Source: Candidatus Lokiarchaeota archaeon
Lineage (GTDB): Archaea; Asgardarchaeota; Thorarchaeia; Thorarchaeales; Thorarchaeaceae
Direction: 5' to 3'
NCBI GenBank assembly: GCA_014730275.1
Contig: WJIL01000070.1
Location: 1 to 38,870, forward strand
DNA: 38,870 nt
Shown: piece after piece, positions 8,587 to 16,874 of the stretch
Numbering within the stretch: the first letter of the stretch is position 1
Layout of the letters: each line of letters begins with the position of its first letter
Made by a program: the position numbers and the translations under genes
The notes under the pieces: model-generated
What the model was told of the DNA's origin: nothing
The model's database searches: none
What the model saw: only the letters and a program-made list of their open reading frames with translations

Positions 8587-8874
8587 TTAGTCTCGAATTG
8601 GTTCGAGCAGACTTGACACATGCCATATCTTGGTGCGGGCATGGTTGGGGCAATTAGGATCTTGGCTCGGCTCATCGAGAACTGAGATTGCATTCTGTGC
8701 CTTTGCGGCAGGAGAATCCGTCTCGTCTTCAAGTATAGCAATAGCTTCGTTGGCTGCACGTCTTATATTTCGTGGAACCGAGGAATCTTCTGATATCTGC
8801 TTAAGTAGGTGAATAGACTGATCAATGCTTTTCTCTGTTTCGGGGTCCAATGGACTCACCTCTGAACTTATCAT
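8587..8874 (-). CDS. UPF0147 family protein
   Basis: A 95-residue, all-helical small protein of the archaeal UPF0147 family. The diagnostic segments are LKQISEDSSVPRNIRRAANEAIAIL, then AAKAQNAISVLDEPSQDPNCPNHARTKIW and VSSLLE. No function is established for the family. It lies 86 bp upstream of FAU-1 on the same strand, so the two may share a transcript. It is divergent from the UPF0148 gene across about 150 bp. Confidence 0.92.
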   Translation of the reverse strand: MISSEVSPLDPETEKSIDQSIHLLKQISEDSSVPRNIRRAANEAIAILEDETDSPAAKAQNAISVLDEPSQDPNCPNHARTKIWHVSSLLEPIRD

Positions 8875-9022
8875 GGCGCACGTACCGGAGTGCGAACAAC
8901 AAAATCATGTGACTGGCCGTCAGCATATCAACATTTCTGTATGAATACTATGTTACTGTGTCATACAACTACTATGGGGATTGCCTTATATTCAGAGTAA
9001 CCTACCCTCTTCTTGTGGAATA

Positions 9023-9397
9023 ATGTCAGATCGAGATGGACCCGCTGTACGAAAAATGGCTGAATTACTGCGAAAGGGTGCAAGCATGCTTGCGAAGCCA
9101 TGTCCTAACTGCGGTTCACCCTTGTTGAAGATGGGCGATAATATCTACTGTGCTAGTTGTGACCAGCAATTTGCTGAACAAAGTGATGAGCGGGTTACTG
9201 TATCTCAATCAGTTGATTCTTCTGAGTCTACAGATGTACTGACCCACTTGCACAGTGTCCTCGTTGGCAAGTTGAGACTCATTGGAGACAGTATCGAACA
9301 ACATCAGACTGTTGAATCACTAACACAACTGGTAACACTTCTTCTCCGCGTATTGGAAGCACTAGAAATAATCGAAACAGCTATGCAACGAAAATGA
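9023..9397 (+). CDS. UPF0148 / Sjogren's syndrome autoantigen-1-like zinc-ribbon protein
   Basis: A 124-residue protein from ATG 9023. Residues 1-55 carry the family signature: a helix (KMAELLRKGASMLAKPCPNCGSPL), then a zinc ribbon CPNCG...YCASC with two CxxC pairs. The C-terminal 70 residues are helical and less conserved (LLRVLEALEIIETAMQRK). Archaeal members are of unknown function; the human relative is known as an autoantigen. An in-frame TTG at 8981 would add 14 residues with no family match, so ATG is preferred. The gene converges on eS1. Confidence 0.85.
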   Translation: MSDRDGPAVRKMAELLRKGASMLAKPCPNCGSPLLKMGDNIYCASCDQQFAEQSDERVTVSQSVDSSESTDVLTHLHSVLVGKLRLIGDSIEQHQTVESLTQLVTLLLRVLEALEIIETAMQRK

Positions 9398-9480
9398 CCC
9401 ATTGATTGTATATCCAATGCTGTTGTATACACTCCTTTAGAAGTTCCAAATGACCGTCTTAATGTGGCAATGAGGATTGA

Positions 9481-10119
9481 CTATTCTTCTTTCCTGCGAA
9501 GCCTTTCTCGCCTCTCTTTAACTTCTTGAGGACCTTTGAGTACCTTGCTCTTACGAATATTGCATTGTCGGATTGGTATTATTGTCTTAACTGCCTCGTA
9601 AACCTCTGATGCTAATTCGCCCATTACAATCAGCTGTACAAGTTCTTCGAAGCTATGCTTCTTAGCATGTCCGCGGATTATTTTCTCGATTGTCTTCCGC
9701 ATTGCATGTTTGTGACTACTCTTTGCACGGGTCATTGTGAATACAATGACTGATATCCGCATCAAGTAATCATCTTTTGTAAGAATTGGACCAATCCAAT
9801 CGATTCTAGATGTTCCCCTTTTAACTAACCCTCTGAGATAATCTGAACTCCATTTATGCCCACGGAACGTTGTGTGGGCCTGTTTTCCCTTCACTTCAAA
9901 AACCTTGAAACGAAGCTTAACATGAATCTGATCGAAATCTCCTGTCAAGTCATAGAGAGTTGGAGTAACGGTGCGACCTATTACCAAATCGGGATTGCTT
10001 GCCGGTGTACTTCCGACACTCTTGTTGTCGAAATAGTCTGGCGCAATGAGTTCATACCAGTCCTTTTGTCGCCACTTGTCCCTTGTTCTTCCGGCTGACT
10101 TTTTACCCTTAGATGACAT
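9481..10119 (-). CDS. rps3ae: Ribosomal protein eS1 (S3Ae)
   Basis: A 212-residue eS1 protein of the small ribosomal subunit, at the platform near the mRNA exit. Family segments are DKWRQKDWYELIAPDYF near the N-terminus, VGRTVTPTLYDLTGDF-like residues around 47-63, and the RGHKWSSDYLRGLVKRGTSRID motif. The C-terminus is basic (KERRERLRRKEE). A TATA-like element (CTATAATAG on this strand, near 10138-10146) lies about 24 nt before the ATG. The transcript should therefore be nearly leaderless. Confidence 0.96.
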   Translation of the reverse strand: MSSKGKKSAGRTRDKWRQKDWYELIAPDYFDNKSVGSTPASNPDLVIGRTVTPTLYDLTGDFDQIHVKLRFKVFEVKGKQAHTTFRGHKWSSDYLRGLVKRGTSRIDWIGPILTKDDYLMRISVIVFTMTRAKSSHKHAMRKTIEKIIRGHAKKHSFEELVQLIVMGELASEVYEAVKTIIPIRQCNIRKSKVLKGPQEVKERRERLRRKEE

Positions 10120-10137
10120 TTTTAATATCGCACCCTC

Positions 10138-10147
10138 TATTATAGGA
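10138..10147 (-). promoter_or_regulatory. TATA element of the eS1 gene
   Basis: CCTATAATAG on the minus strand, centred about 24 nt upstream of the eS1 ATG at 10119. The rest of the 10150-10345 gap shows no gene that I can support. Confidence 0.5.
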
Positions 10148-10348
10148 TGTTTGAGTGCTCGGAGAATCCCATTCTATTGTATTGATTCTCAACTAACAAT
10201 CTTGCCGACATTCTGTGGTCCTCATAAAAACGTTATGACATGTCCTTCGTACAGGATTATCGAGCTTCTTCCCATGAATCCGTTGACTCACCATTCCTCT
10301 ATATGGTGCCGTGAGGCTCTCGTGATATAGTCCCCTCTTTCAAAACGG

Positions 10349-10357
10349 TTATATTTT
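10349..10357 (+). promoter_or_regulatory. TATA box of tRNA-Leu
   Basis: TTATATTTT is centred about 26 nt upstream of the first base of tRNA-Leu, the expected archaeal spacing. Confidence 0.6.
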
Positions 10358-10378
10358 GTCCGAATTATTTTGCAATCA

Positions 10379-10466
10379 GCGGAGGTTACCAAGCCAGGCC
10401 AAAGGTGCGGGACTTAGGATCCCGTCTCGTAGGAGTCCGCGAGTTCAAATCTCGCCCTCCGCACCA
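10379..10466 (+). tRNA. tRNA-Leu (anticodon UAG)
   Basis: The 7-bp acceptor stem GCGGAGG/CCTCCGC closes perfectly. The anticodon stem-loop is CGGGA-CTTAGGA-TCCCG, giving anticodon UAG (reads CUA and related Leu codons). A long class II variable arm (CTC-GTAG-GAG) and a T arm GCGAG-TTCAAAT-CTCGC follow. Discriminator A is at 10463, and the CCA at 10464-10466 is encoded. No intron is seen. It has its own TATA box. Confidence 0.96.
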
Positions 10467-10534
10467 ATTTCTGTTGTTCCGTATACCCCCTATTCTTTGG
10501 AAAGAGTCATAGAAGGAAATGACATTTCTCACCC

Positions 10535-10885
10535 ATGCAAACAACGAAGTACTTGTTTCTGGCTACGAATGATAACAAGATGCAAATAATGCATCTCTTG
10601 CTGAACGCTCTTCACTTCAACGAAGCGGGTCCTCGGGCTGTTCTTGTGTTCGAGTGCTCTTCACCCAAGTTACTACGACAGTTAGAGAATGCCACAATGA
10701 AGATGCCGCTTTTTGACAAAGCACTCAATGAAGGAATTATTGATCATGCCTGCAAATCTTGCACGGCCGCCTTTTCAGCTACGGAGGCTGCTGAGAACTT
10801 GGGGGTTCCGCTAAAGGGCCCCCTCAAAGGACATAGTGATTTGCTGGCGTTTGTCGAAGATGGCTATTCGATACTATCATTCTAA
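10535..10885 (+). CDS. DsrE-family protein
   Basis: A 116-residue single-domain protein of the DsrE/DsrF/TusD-like fold. It opens with a Rossmann-like strand (KYLFLATNDNKMQIMHLLLNAL) and contains RAVLVFECSSPKLL. It ends with the conserved KSCTAAFSATEAAENLGVPLKGPLKGHSDLLAFVEDGY. DsrE proteins carry sulfur on a Cys in relay systems. Here Cys residues sit in DHACKSC, which could serve, but this is inference. No sulfur-relay partners are adjacent; both flanks are tRNA genes, so it is probably a single-gene transcript. Confidence 0.8.
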   Translation: MQTTKYLFLATNDNKMQIMHLLLNALHFNEAGPRAVLVFECSSPKLLRQLENATMKMPLFDKALNEGIIDHACKSCTAAFSATEAAENLGVPLKGPLKGHSDLLAFVEDGYSILSF

Positions 10886-10990
10886 TATGCAATGATGCCG
10901 TCAAATTTCCCGCATAACGATTAACAGCTTCCTGACCGAAGAATTGCAAAGGCCCGCGAATCTGATTGCGATAGCCTTTCGTACACTAAG

Positions 10991-10999
10991 ATTATAATA
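10991..10999 (+). promoter_or_regulatory. TATA box of tRNA-Ser
   Basis: ATTATAATA is centred about 28 nt before the first base of tRNA-Ser. Confidence 0.55.
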
Positions 11000-11022
11000 G
11001 GTAGATGCTGGAGCTCAGCAAA

Positions 11023-11132
11023 GCCGGGGTATCCTAGCGGTACGGAGACGGTCTCGAAAACCGTTGCCCTTTGGGCTCGTGGGTTCGAAAGAACCCCTCC
11101 TTGGATGGGTTCCGACTCTCCCATCCCCGGCG
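11023..11132 (+). tRNA. tRNA-Ser (anticodon CGA) with a T-loop intron
   Basis: The acceptor stem GCCGGGG/CCCCGGC (11023-11029 with 11125-11131) pairs perfectly, and the discriminator G is at 11132. The anticodon arm ACGGT-CTCGAAA-ACCGT gives CGA (reads UCG). A class II variable arm (GCCC-TTT-GGGC) follows. The T arm is interrupted: GTGGG-TTCGAA and T-CCCAT are separated by 29 nt. Removing 11090-11118 restores a perfect GTGGG-TTCGAAT-CCCAT arm. No CCA is encoded, unlike the neighbouring tRNA-Leu. Confidence 0.92.
11090..11118 (+). other. Intron of tRNA-Ser(CGA) at position 59/60 with bulge-helix-bulge motif
   Basis: The 29-nt intron folds as a bulge-helix-bulge with its flanks. The outer helix is the T stem GTGGG/CCCAT. 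The central helix is TTCG/CGAC (three pairs plus one T-C mismatch). The inner helix is GAACCC/GGGTTC (perfect, 6 bp) with a 10-nt loop. The two 3-nt bulges are AAA (11088-11090) and TCT (11117-11119). Cutting after the second base of each gives exactly the canonical T loop TTCGAAT. Archaeal splicing endonuclease recognises this fold; which subunit type is present cannot be seen here. Confidence 0.87.
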
Positions 11133-11154
11133 CTTTATGGGTGCCTGAATTACA

Positions 11155-12531
11155 CTAATCTCCGCCGTTACAACTCTCTAAGGCACGCTTCATCATTTTT
11201 CTTGCTTCTTCTGCCAAATCATGTAACCGCTTCTTGTGGCGGGCTCCAATATACAACCTAGCTTTGGGTTCTGTTCCGGAAACCCTGATCAGAAGGTATG
11301 AATTGTCTGTAAATTCTAGCCGTACCCCATCTACTTCGATTATCTTCTCAACGCCTGTGAAATCTTCGACAAGACTCCTAATTCGTCTCATGAAATCTAT
11401 CTTCAAATTATCTGGGCATCGCATATGCTCTCGTAGCATTGGATATTCCGGTATTGATTCCATCAATTCTTTACAGCTTTCTTTGCCTTGGCTTCTTACC
11501 AACTGAGCAATTCGTGCCGCGGCAACAATACCATCCATCCATAGACCGAGATTAGTGAAAATCGGCTTCCAAGGCTCGGAAGCAAGGATGATATCATGAT
11601 TTTCTTCTGCGAGTTTCTCCTGTAAGGAGCCAAGGGGCGCTCTTTCCACCCTACCCCCTTCATTCCTGACTACCTCGTCAATTACGCTCGACGTATCGAT
11701 AGAAACTAAAACTACCCCCTCCCCTCTCCGTCTAATCTCGTCTCTTGCAAGAAGAGCTATTACCCTATTCTGATCTATGAACTCTCCCTCCTCATCAATG
11801 ACTGCTACTCGGTCACCATCTCCATCATGGCACAAGGTTACGGGAAACTGACCAGCTTCTGCTAATGTCATGGCATCCGTTAGGTTTCTTGGTGACGGTT
11901 CTGCTGGTCTACCTGGAAAATGCCCATCGAGATTGGCATTCAGAGTTGTAACTCTGAACCCCATCCTTGTTAGAAGTTGAGGGGTATAATTCGATGCCGC
12001 ACCGTTTGCTGCATCAATCAAGACTCGCATACCCTCCCCATCACCACCCCTCCTTAGGAGAAACCGTCTCAAGTTATGCAAGTAAGCATCTCTTATTTCA
12101 ATCTCCGAGACCCAGCCGATTTCAGACCACTGCGCTATACGGAAGTCACCCTTTTGAATTAGGCTTGTGATTCTTTTTTCTTCTGACCTAATCATCTCCC
12201 GTCCGTTCACAAAGAATTTGAAACCGTTGTCAGTTGGTGGGTTGTGACTTGCCGTGATGATTACTGATGCTGAGATTCCCTGTTTTGTGCTGAAATAGGC
12301 TGCAGTTGGCATTGGGACAAGACCCAAGTCCATAACATCTGTACCAGTCGATACTAGCCCTGCTGTGAAGCCATTTTTTAGCATGAGATTCGAAGTTCTC
12401 GAATCCATTCCAACACCCACATTGCCTTCTCCATTCAAGTAGCTGCCCAATGATTGTCCCAGCTTCATAGAAAGGTCAGTAGTTACTTTGTCGGATATTC
12501 CGCCTCTAATGCCGCTTGTTCCGAACAACAA
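11155..12531 (-). CDS. Phosphohexomutase (phosphoglucosamine/phosphomannomutase family)
   Basis: A 458-residue alpha-D-phosphohexomutase that moves phosphate between the C1 and C6 positions of a hexose phosphate. All four domains are visible. They are the N-terminal MLFGTSGIRG, the catalytic phosphoserine loop TASHNPPTDNGFKFF, the metal-binding DGDGDRV, and the C-terminal phosphate-binding RVSGTEPKARLYI. The sugar-recognition region reads ASEPWKPIFTNLG instead of the common E-x-SGH. Substrate choice (GlcN-6-P, Man-6-P or Glc-6-P) therefore cannot be assigned. The PhoU-like gene lies 14 bp upstream on the same strand, so the two form an operon. It ends 22 bp from tRNA-Ser. Confidence 0.92.
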   Translation of the reverse strand: MLFGTSGIRGGISDKVTTDLSMKLGQSLGSYLNGEGNVGVGMDSRTSNLMLKNGFTAGLVSTGTDVMDLGLVPMPTAAYFSTKQGISASVIITASHNPPTDNGFKFFVNGREMIRSEEKRITSLIQKGDFRIAQWSEIGWVSEIEIRDAYLHNLRRFLLRRGGDGEGMRVLIDAANGAASNYTPQLLTRMGFRVTTLNANLDGHFPGRPAEPSPRNLTDAMTLAEAGQFPVTLCHDGDGDRVAVIDEEGEFIDQNRVIALLARDEIRRRGEGVVLVSIDTSSVIDEVVRNEGGRVERAPLGSLQEKLAEENHDIILASEPWKPIFTNLGLWMDGIVAAARIAQLVRSQGKESCKELMESIPEYPMLREHMRCPDNLKIDFMRRIRSLVEDFTGVEKIIEVDGVRLEFTDNSYLLIRVSGTEPKARLYIGARHKKRLHDLAEEARKMMKRALESCNGGD

Positions 12532-12545
12532 TCTATCTCCACTCG

Positions 12546-13526
12546 CTAATGGCTTGGTAGTGCTAGGTCCGCAATATCCTTTGCGGCCTCTCCAATTCGT
12601 TGCAACAAATCTACAACATAAAGATGTCCTTGTGACTTCTCTTCTAATTCGGACATTAGTTCATCTCTTACCTGTGCAGTGGTCTTTCCAAGTTCTTTCT
12701 CAGCTACGATTACCCAGTTGACCTTTCCAGCATCGAAATCGAACAAGTTGGAGACTGACTTTTCCAACATATCTTGTACTTTCTTGCCTACCCGCTCTAT
12801 CTTCCTTGCTATCTTTTGATTTAGCACTTGTTCGGCTCGGTTTGCTATTTCTTCACCCAAATCTGCTATTCTTTCAATATACTGGGCAGCCAATCGGAAG
12901 TCAAGTGCTTCAACCGGTCTAATTCCCATTGATTCTGACATTCGAGGATACTGGATGGTTGAACGAAGCTCACGAACAATTAGGAAAAACAAGCGATCTA
13001 CTTCCTCGTCGCGCTCTACAACTGAATGGGCCAGCTCTTTATCTCCTTCAATATATGCTCGCAGAGCATCATCCAGCATTCTAGAGGCGATTAAATCCAT
13101 TCTCCGGATGGCCTTATCCACTCCTAAACGTGAAGGATCGATTAAACATTGAATCACAATACTATGCTCGTTTTCCTCGGTAATCTCGAGCGATACGAAA
13201 CGCTTGATGATTCTCTTCAGCTCGTTTCTCTGTTCTTTTGTGATAGCATCTCTGCTGATAACCTTGATTTTGTCAAATCCTAATAGGTACTTGCTCGTTA
13301 TTTCCCATGCTAGATTTGATTCCATTTCAATCTCGGTTTCCCGCTTCCCGACACCCATTGGCAATCTCGGATCTACTATGAGACACCCATCCTCCCGCTC
13401 TGCAATTACTACTGGGTCACCCTTTTTCAGCTCCCTAGCCAATACCCAATCCTTAGGTAGTATTACAAGAAAAGAACTTCCGCTTGTTCCTCCTGTTCTT
13501 TGTAGTTTTCTGATATGCATCTTCAA
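12546..13526 (-). CDS. PhoU-domain protein with N-terminal AbrB/SpoVT-like DNA-binding domain
   Basis: A 326-residue regulator. Residues 1-55 form a SpoVT/AbrB-type swapped-hairpin domain (RKLQRTGGTSGSSFLVILPKDWV...LKKGDPVVI), which binds DNA in relatives. Residues about 105-325 form two PhoU-like three-helix repeats, including DRLFFLIVRELRSTI and ALDFRLAAQYIERIADLGEEIANRA. PhoU domains bind metal clusters and control phosphate transport. This architecture is common in archaea as a phosphate-uptake regulator. No Pst transporter gene is nearby. It precedes the phosphohexomutase in a two-gene operon. Confidence 0.9.
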   Translation of the reverse strand: MKMHIRKLQRTGGTSGSSFLVILPKDWVLARELKKGDPVVIAEREDGCLIVDPRLPMGVGKRETEIEMESNLAWEITSKYLLGFDKIKVISRDAITKEQRNELKRIIKRFVSLEITEENEHSIVIQCLIDPSRLGVDKAIRRMDLIASRMLDDALRAYIEGDKELAHSVVERDEEVDRLFFLIVRELRSTIQYPRMSESMGIRPVEALDFRLAAQYIERIADLGEEIANRAEQVLNQKIARKIERVGKKVQDMLEKSVSNLFDFDAGKVNWVIVAEKELGKTTAQVRDELMSELEEKSQGHLYVVDLLQRIGEAAKDIADLALPSH

Positions 13527-13698
13527 TCAGCACCTTCATCAAGTGGCGCCAAATCAAATTTTGGAGCCGTGATTTATTACATTGCTTACGTATTGAATCA
13601 ATTGCCCTTCAGAGATACCCACACCGTTATCAAACCATGGCTGTGAAAAAGCAGAAAAGAAGTTAAAGACACGTTGTGTTCGTGAAGGTGGCTTACCC

Positions 13699-15312
13699 TT
13701 GACATCTACGATTCGTCGTACACTGCTTAAACGTCTCATTGGTTCTGGGATACAGGTAACCCCTGATGCTCTTGAGTATATTCTAGATTTGGAAAAACCA
13801 AGCGAAGCCGTTGAGTCAATTATTGTAAATCATATTTCCGATGAATTGCCACCTGTGCTTTCAGAAGAACATCTTAAAGCGCTTCTACAAATGAAGGTGG
13901 AAACTGAGGAAATTACGCCAAAAATCGAACAGAGCACAGACGAATCTGCCCATCGTGATTCTATGGGAACAAATGAACCCTTGCAATCTAATGATAGGTC
14001 TTGGGATATCCGTGTCTTGAAGAACCCCGATAGCGATTCAGTAGGTTCAGGGGGGTCTGTTGAAGATTTTCTAGATTTATTTAATGATAGATTCAATCGC
14101 ATCAAAGAAATCTACATGAATAGGATTGACACTCAGAGTTCGTTGTCGCCCCTTGTTGCTCAGAATAGACGGAATGATGCGGATAACTGGGAAGCATCAC
14201 GAAATAGAGGAGAGCGTAGTAGAAGACCTGTGCACAAAGTAATTGGAATTGTAAAGAAAAAGTGGACATCCAGCTCAAAATATGCAAATGTTACCCTTGA
14301 AGACCCCGACGGATATATTCGTTGCATAATCCCAACTAGACAAAGAGGGCGGAATGACCATAATCTTCTCGAAAAAAGCAACTCCTTATTGCTTGACGAG
14401 GTTGTATGCCTTTCAGGTCACATTAATCGGGATGGAAAACTGATTGCTAACGACATTCTGTTTCCTGATATTCCTACTACACGTGAATTTGGACGTGCTA
14501 ATCACACCGTTTATGCTGCATTCATCTCTGATATCCATTTTGGGAGCAAGGAATTTCTTGCTGACGACTTTGAACAGTTCATTGATTGGCTTAGGGGCGT
14601 CGATGTTGATGAATCCAAAAAGGATGTTGTTCGAAATATTCGCTATTTGTTCATAGCCGGTGACCTCGTTGACGGTATCGGTGTATATCCGAACCAGCGT
14701 GATGATTTGCTTATACCTGACATATATGATCAATATGCGGAACTGGCAGACAAACTTCGAAGAATACCCGAAAGAGTGAAAATTTTCTGTATTCCTGGGA
14801 ATCATGATGCATGCAGACAAGCTCTACCAAAACCACCTATACCGGAGAAGTTCGCCAGCCCGCTTTATGACCTTGGCAATCAGATTATGATGCTTGGTGA
14901 CCCTTGCCAAGTTGTTGTAGAAGGCGTCACTATACTTATGACTCATGGTGATAGCCTAGATGATTTAGTAACGACGATTCCCGGTGTTTCCTACAAGGAA
15001 CCTGCAGAACCCATGAAGCATTTGCTGAGAAAACGTCACCTTGCTCCCTATTACGGAGGAAAGACGCAGCTTGCACCCTTACCACGTGATTGGATGGTTA
15101 TAGATACCCCTCCTGATATAGTGCATTTCGGACACGCACATCATAATGCGATAGATCGCTATAGAAGTGTACGAATAATCAACTCGGGAACTTTTCAAGA
15201 TCAGACCGAATTCATGAGGAAGCAAGGCATCAAACCAACACCTGGCATTGTGAGTATTGTTAATCTTCGTACCGGTGTTCCCGATTATGAAGTATTCCAC
15301 GATTATCGGTAG
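13699..15312 (+). CDS. polB: DNA polymerase D small subunit DP1 (3'-5' exonuclease)
   Basis: A 537-residue DP1, the proofreading subunit of the archaeal replicative polymerase PolD. The N-terminal 60 residues form a small helical domain (TSTIRRTLLKRLIGSGIQVTPDALEYIL), followed by a disordered linker. An OB fold lies at about 180-265 (KVIGIVKKKW to DILFPDIP). The calcineurin-like phosphoesterase domain starts at SDIHFGS (Asp278, His280). It keeps AGDLVDG, PGNHDA, MTHGDSLDD and FGHAHH, so the exonuclease metal sites look intact. No ATG lies in frame near the domain start; TTG 13699 is the best start. The large subunit DP2 is not in the window. It converges on cdc6 with a 7-bp gap. Confidence 0.96.
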   Translation: MTSTIRRTLLKRLIGSGIQVTPDALEYILDLEKPSEAVESIIVNHISDELPPVLSEEHLKALLQMKVETEEITPKIEQSTDESAHRDSMGTNEPLQSNDRSWDIRVLKNPDSDSVGSGGSVEDFLDLFNDRFNRIKEIYMNRIDTQSSLSPLVAQNRRNDADNWEASRNRGERSRRPVHKVIGIVKKKWTSSSKYANVTLEDPDGYIRCIIPTRQRGRNDHNLLEKSNSLLLDEVVCLSGHINRDGKLIANDILFPDIPTTREFGRANHTVYAAFISDIHFGSKEFLADDFEQFIDWLRGVDVDESKKDVVRNIRYLFIAGDLVDGIGVYPNQRDDLLIPDIYDQYAELADKLRRIPERVKIFCIPGNHDACRQALPKPPIPEKFASPLYDLGNQIMMLGDPCQVVVEGVTILMTHGDSLDDLVTTIPGVSYKEPAEPMKHLLRKRHLAPYYGGKTQLAPLPRDWMVIDTPPDIVHFGHAHHNAIDRYRSVRIINSGTFQDQTEFMRKQGIKPTPGIVSIVNLRTGVPDYEVFHDYR

Positions 15313-15319
15313 GTGCCAA

Positions 15320-16588
15320 TTACGAATCAACCATATCTTCTGAAATCTTACTCAATCTCGCATCTTCGTTGAGAATTGAGCCAATCTGCTTCTTACTCAC
15401 AGCAAGCCGAATCTTTTTCGTCCGGCCATATCTCCCTTTGGATATTACTGTTGTATTAATGAGGCCAAGCATATCCAGCTCACTAATTAAGTCACTTATT
15501 CTTCTCTGCGTTAGTGTGTCAAGCGACAGAGCTTTTGCAACATCTTCATAAGCATTGTAACATTCCCCCGTGAAGATTTTGCGATGCCCACTCTTAGCAA
15601 GTGCATATACAGCAAACAGAACTGCTTTCGATTGCATTGGCAGAGTTTTGATTGCTTCAGAAACACTATCTCGTTCAAGAACCTTTTGAGCTTCTCTTAC
15701 ATGCTCTTGAGTGACCTCTTCGTCTCCCTTTCGTTCCGCTAATTCCCCAGCAGTTCTAAGAAGATCGAGGGCTCTACGGGCGTCTCCATGTTCCTGTGCC
15801 GCAAGAGCACCAACGAGGTTGATAACCCCCTCGTCTTTTATTGCTCCTTCATTAAAGGAAATATCCACACGTTGTCGAAGAATACCTCGTAGTTCCACTG
15901 CGTTATATGGAGGAAATATGACTTCTTCTTCTCCTAGTGTGGATAGAACCCTTGGATCTAGCATCTCTTTGAATTTCAAATCGTTACTAATTCCGATAAT
16001 CGATATCCTGCTTCGCTCTAATTCGCTATTCATACGTGTAAGTCCATAAAGTATGTCGTTTCCCTGATTCACATCGCGTTTCAGGAGACTATCCACTTCA
16101 TCTAAGACAACCGTCAGAATATTCACTTCGGAATCCAATTTTTCTTTTAGGAGGTCACGAATCTCATCTGTAGGCAACCCCGTGAAAGGCACTTCAGACC
16201 CATCAGGCATTGTTGCATCAATCTGATTACAGAGACTTCTAATTACTCGATAATTAGTTCCCACAATTCGACAGTTGACAAACGCCGTAAGTGGAGCCTT
16301 AATCCCACTTTGTTCAGCTTTTTCGACTAACAGCGAAAGTACATATCTGGCTACCACGGTTTTCCCAGTTCCAGTTTTTCCATAACATAGAATGTTTGAT
16401 GGTGGAGCTCCACGTAATGACGGACCAAGAATGGAACCAATCCTTCCCATCTGGTCATCTCTATAGGGCAGTTCCTTCGGCACATAGGTGGGCCGTAGCG
16501 CGTCTCTGTCTTTGAATATCGCCTGACCTTGCAGGAATTTATCAAACAAGGCATCAAGAGGTCTTTCCATTCCAATTTTCAGCTCCAT
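15320..16588 (-). CDS. cdc6: Orc1/Cdc6 origin-recognition AAA+ protein
   Basis: A 422-residue initiator. It has Walker A GKTGTGKT (residues 70-77), Walker B VVLDEVDSLL (Asp163, Glu164) and sensor 1 IIGISND (Asn202). The Orc-type initiator-specific region is included, and sensor 2 lies near EHGDARRALDLLRTAG. The C-terminal winged helix (residues about 325-410) contains LTQRRISDLISELDMLGLI. In archaea it binds ORB repeats at origins and helps load MCM. Adjacency to the PolD small subunit is a classical origin neighbourhood. An ORB-like sequence sits just upstream of its start. Confidence 0.97.
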   Translation of the reverse strand: MELKIGMERPLDALFDKFLQGQAIFKDRDALRPTYVPKELPYRDDQMGRIGSILGPSLRGAPPSNILCYGKTGTGKTVVARYVLSLLVEKAEQSGIKAPLTAFVNCRIVGTNYRVIRSLCNQIDATMPDGSEVPFTGLPTDEIRDLLKEKLDSEVNILTVVLDEVDSLLKRDVNQGNDILYGLTRMNSELERSRISIIGISNDLKFKEMLDPRVLSTLGEEEVIFPPYNAVELRGILRQRVDISFNEGAIKDEGVINLVGALAAQEHGDARRALDLLRTAGELAERKGDEEVTQEHVREAQKVLERDSVSEAIKTLPMQSKAVLFAVYALAKSGHRKIFTGECYNAYEDVAKALSLDTLTQRRISDLISELDMLGLINTTVISKGRYGRTKKIRLAVSKKQIGSILNEDARLSKISEDMVDS

Positions 16589-16874
16589 ACGAAACTAAGG
16601 ATAGTTCCTGTGGAAACCCTTGTTTCTAATGGAACTTATTATCCTTCGTATTACCTGTTTGTTCTAGTTGCTGGAATTGAATACTTACAAAAAAGCACGC
16701 ATGCAAAGCAAAGCCTTAAAGGTATATCAACGGAGCTCGCCCTTGTTAAGGCACATATAGGACAAACTCTCAACTAGCAAAGCTCCCGATTGTGTATCTG
16801 TATCAATCCAAATCTAGCAAATAGGGCAGCATATTTCGCTCTTAGTTGGGAGACTATCAAACCTTTGCGGGAAC
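16589..16874. other. Intergenic region beside cdc6, candidate replication origin
   Basis: This 286-bp gap lies between the divergent cdc6 and csl4 genes and holds no convincing gene. It contains an ORB-like sequence at 16604-16617 (TTCCTGTGGAAAC preceded by G) and a weaker copy near 16621-16634 (TGTTTCTAATGGAA). AT-rich stretches follow around 16634-16690 and 16798-16850. Origin function is inference from cdc6 proximity and the element; no long AT-rich unwinding tract or large set of repeats is seen. Confidence 0.4.
16604..16617 (+). promoter_or_regulatory. ORB-like element (GTTCCTGTGGAAAC)
   Basis: It matches the core of known archaeal origin recognition boxes (TTCCAGTGGAAAC) at 12 of 13 positions. 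It lies 16 bp upstream of the cdc6 start codon, where Orc1/Cdc6 binding could serve replication, autoregulation, or both. Confidence 0.5.

Noticed and set aside
7019-8653. Longer FAU-1 frame starting at 8653
   Set aside because: The extra 51 residues have no family match and overlap the 3' end of the UPF0147 gene on the same strand; the domain start fits 8500.
10516-10528. Palindrome GAAATG-A-CATTTC near the DsrE start
   Set aside because: Arms of 6 bp are common by chance in AT-rich gaps, and nothing else points to an operator.
14413-14820. Reverse frames of 100 or more residues inside DP1 and similar shadows elsewhere
   Set aside because: They lie opposite well-conserved genes and show no family signature.
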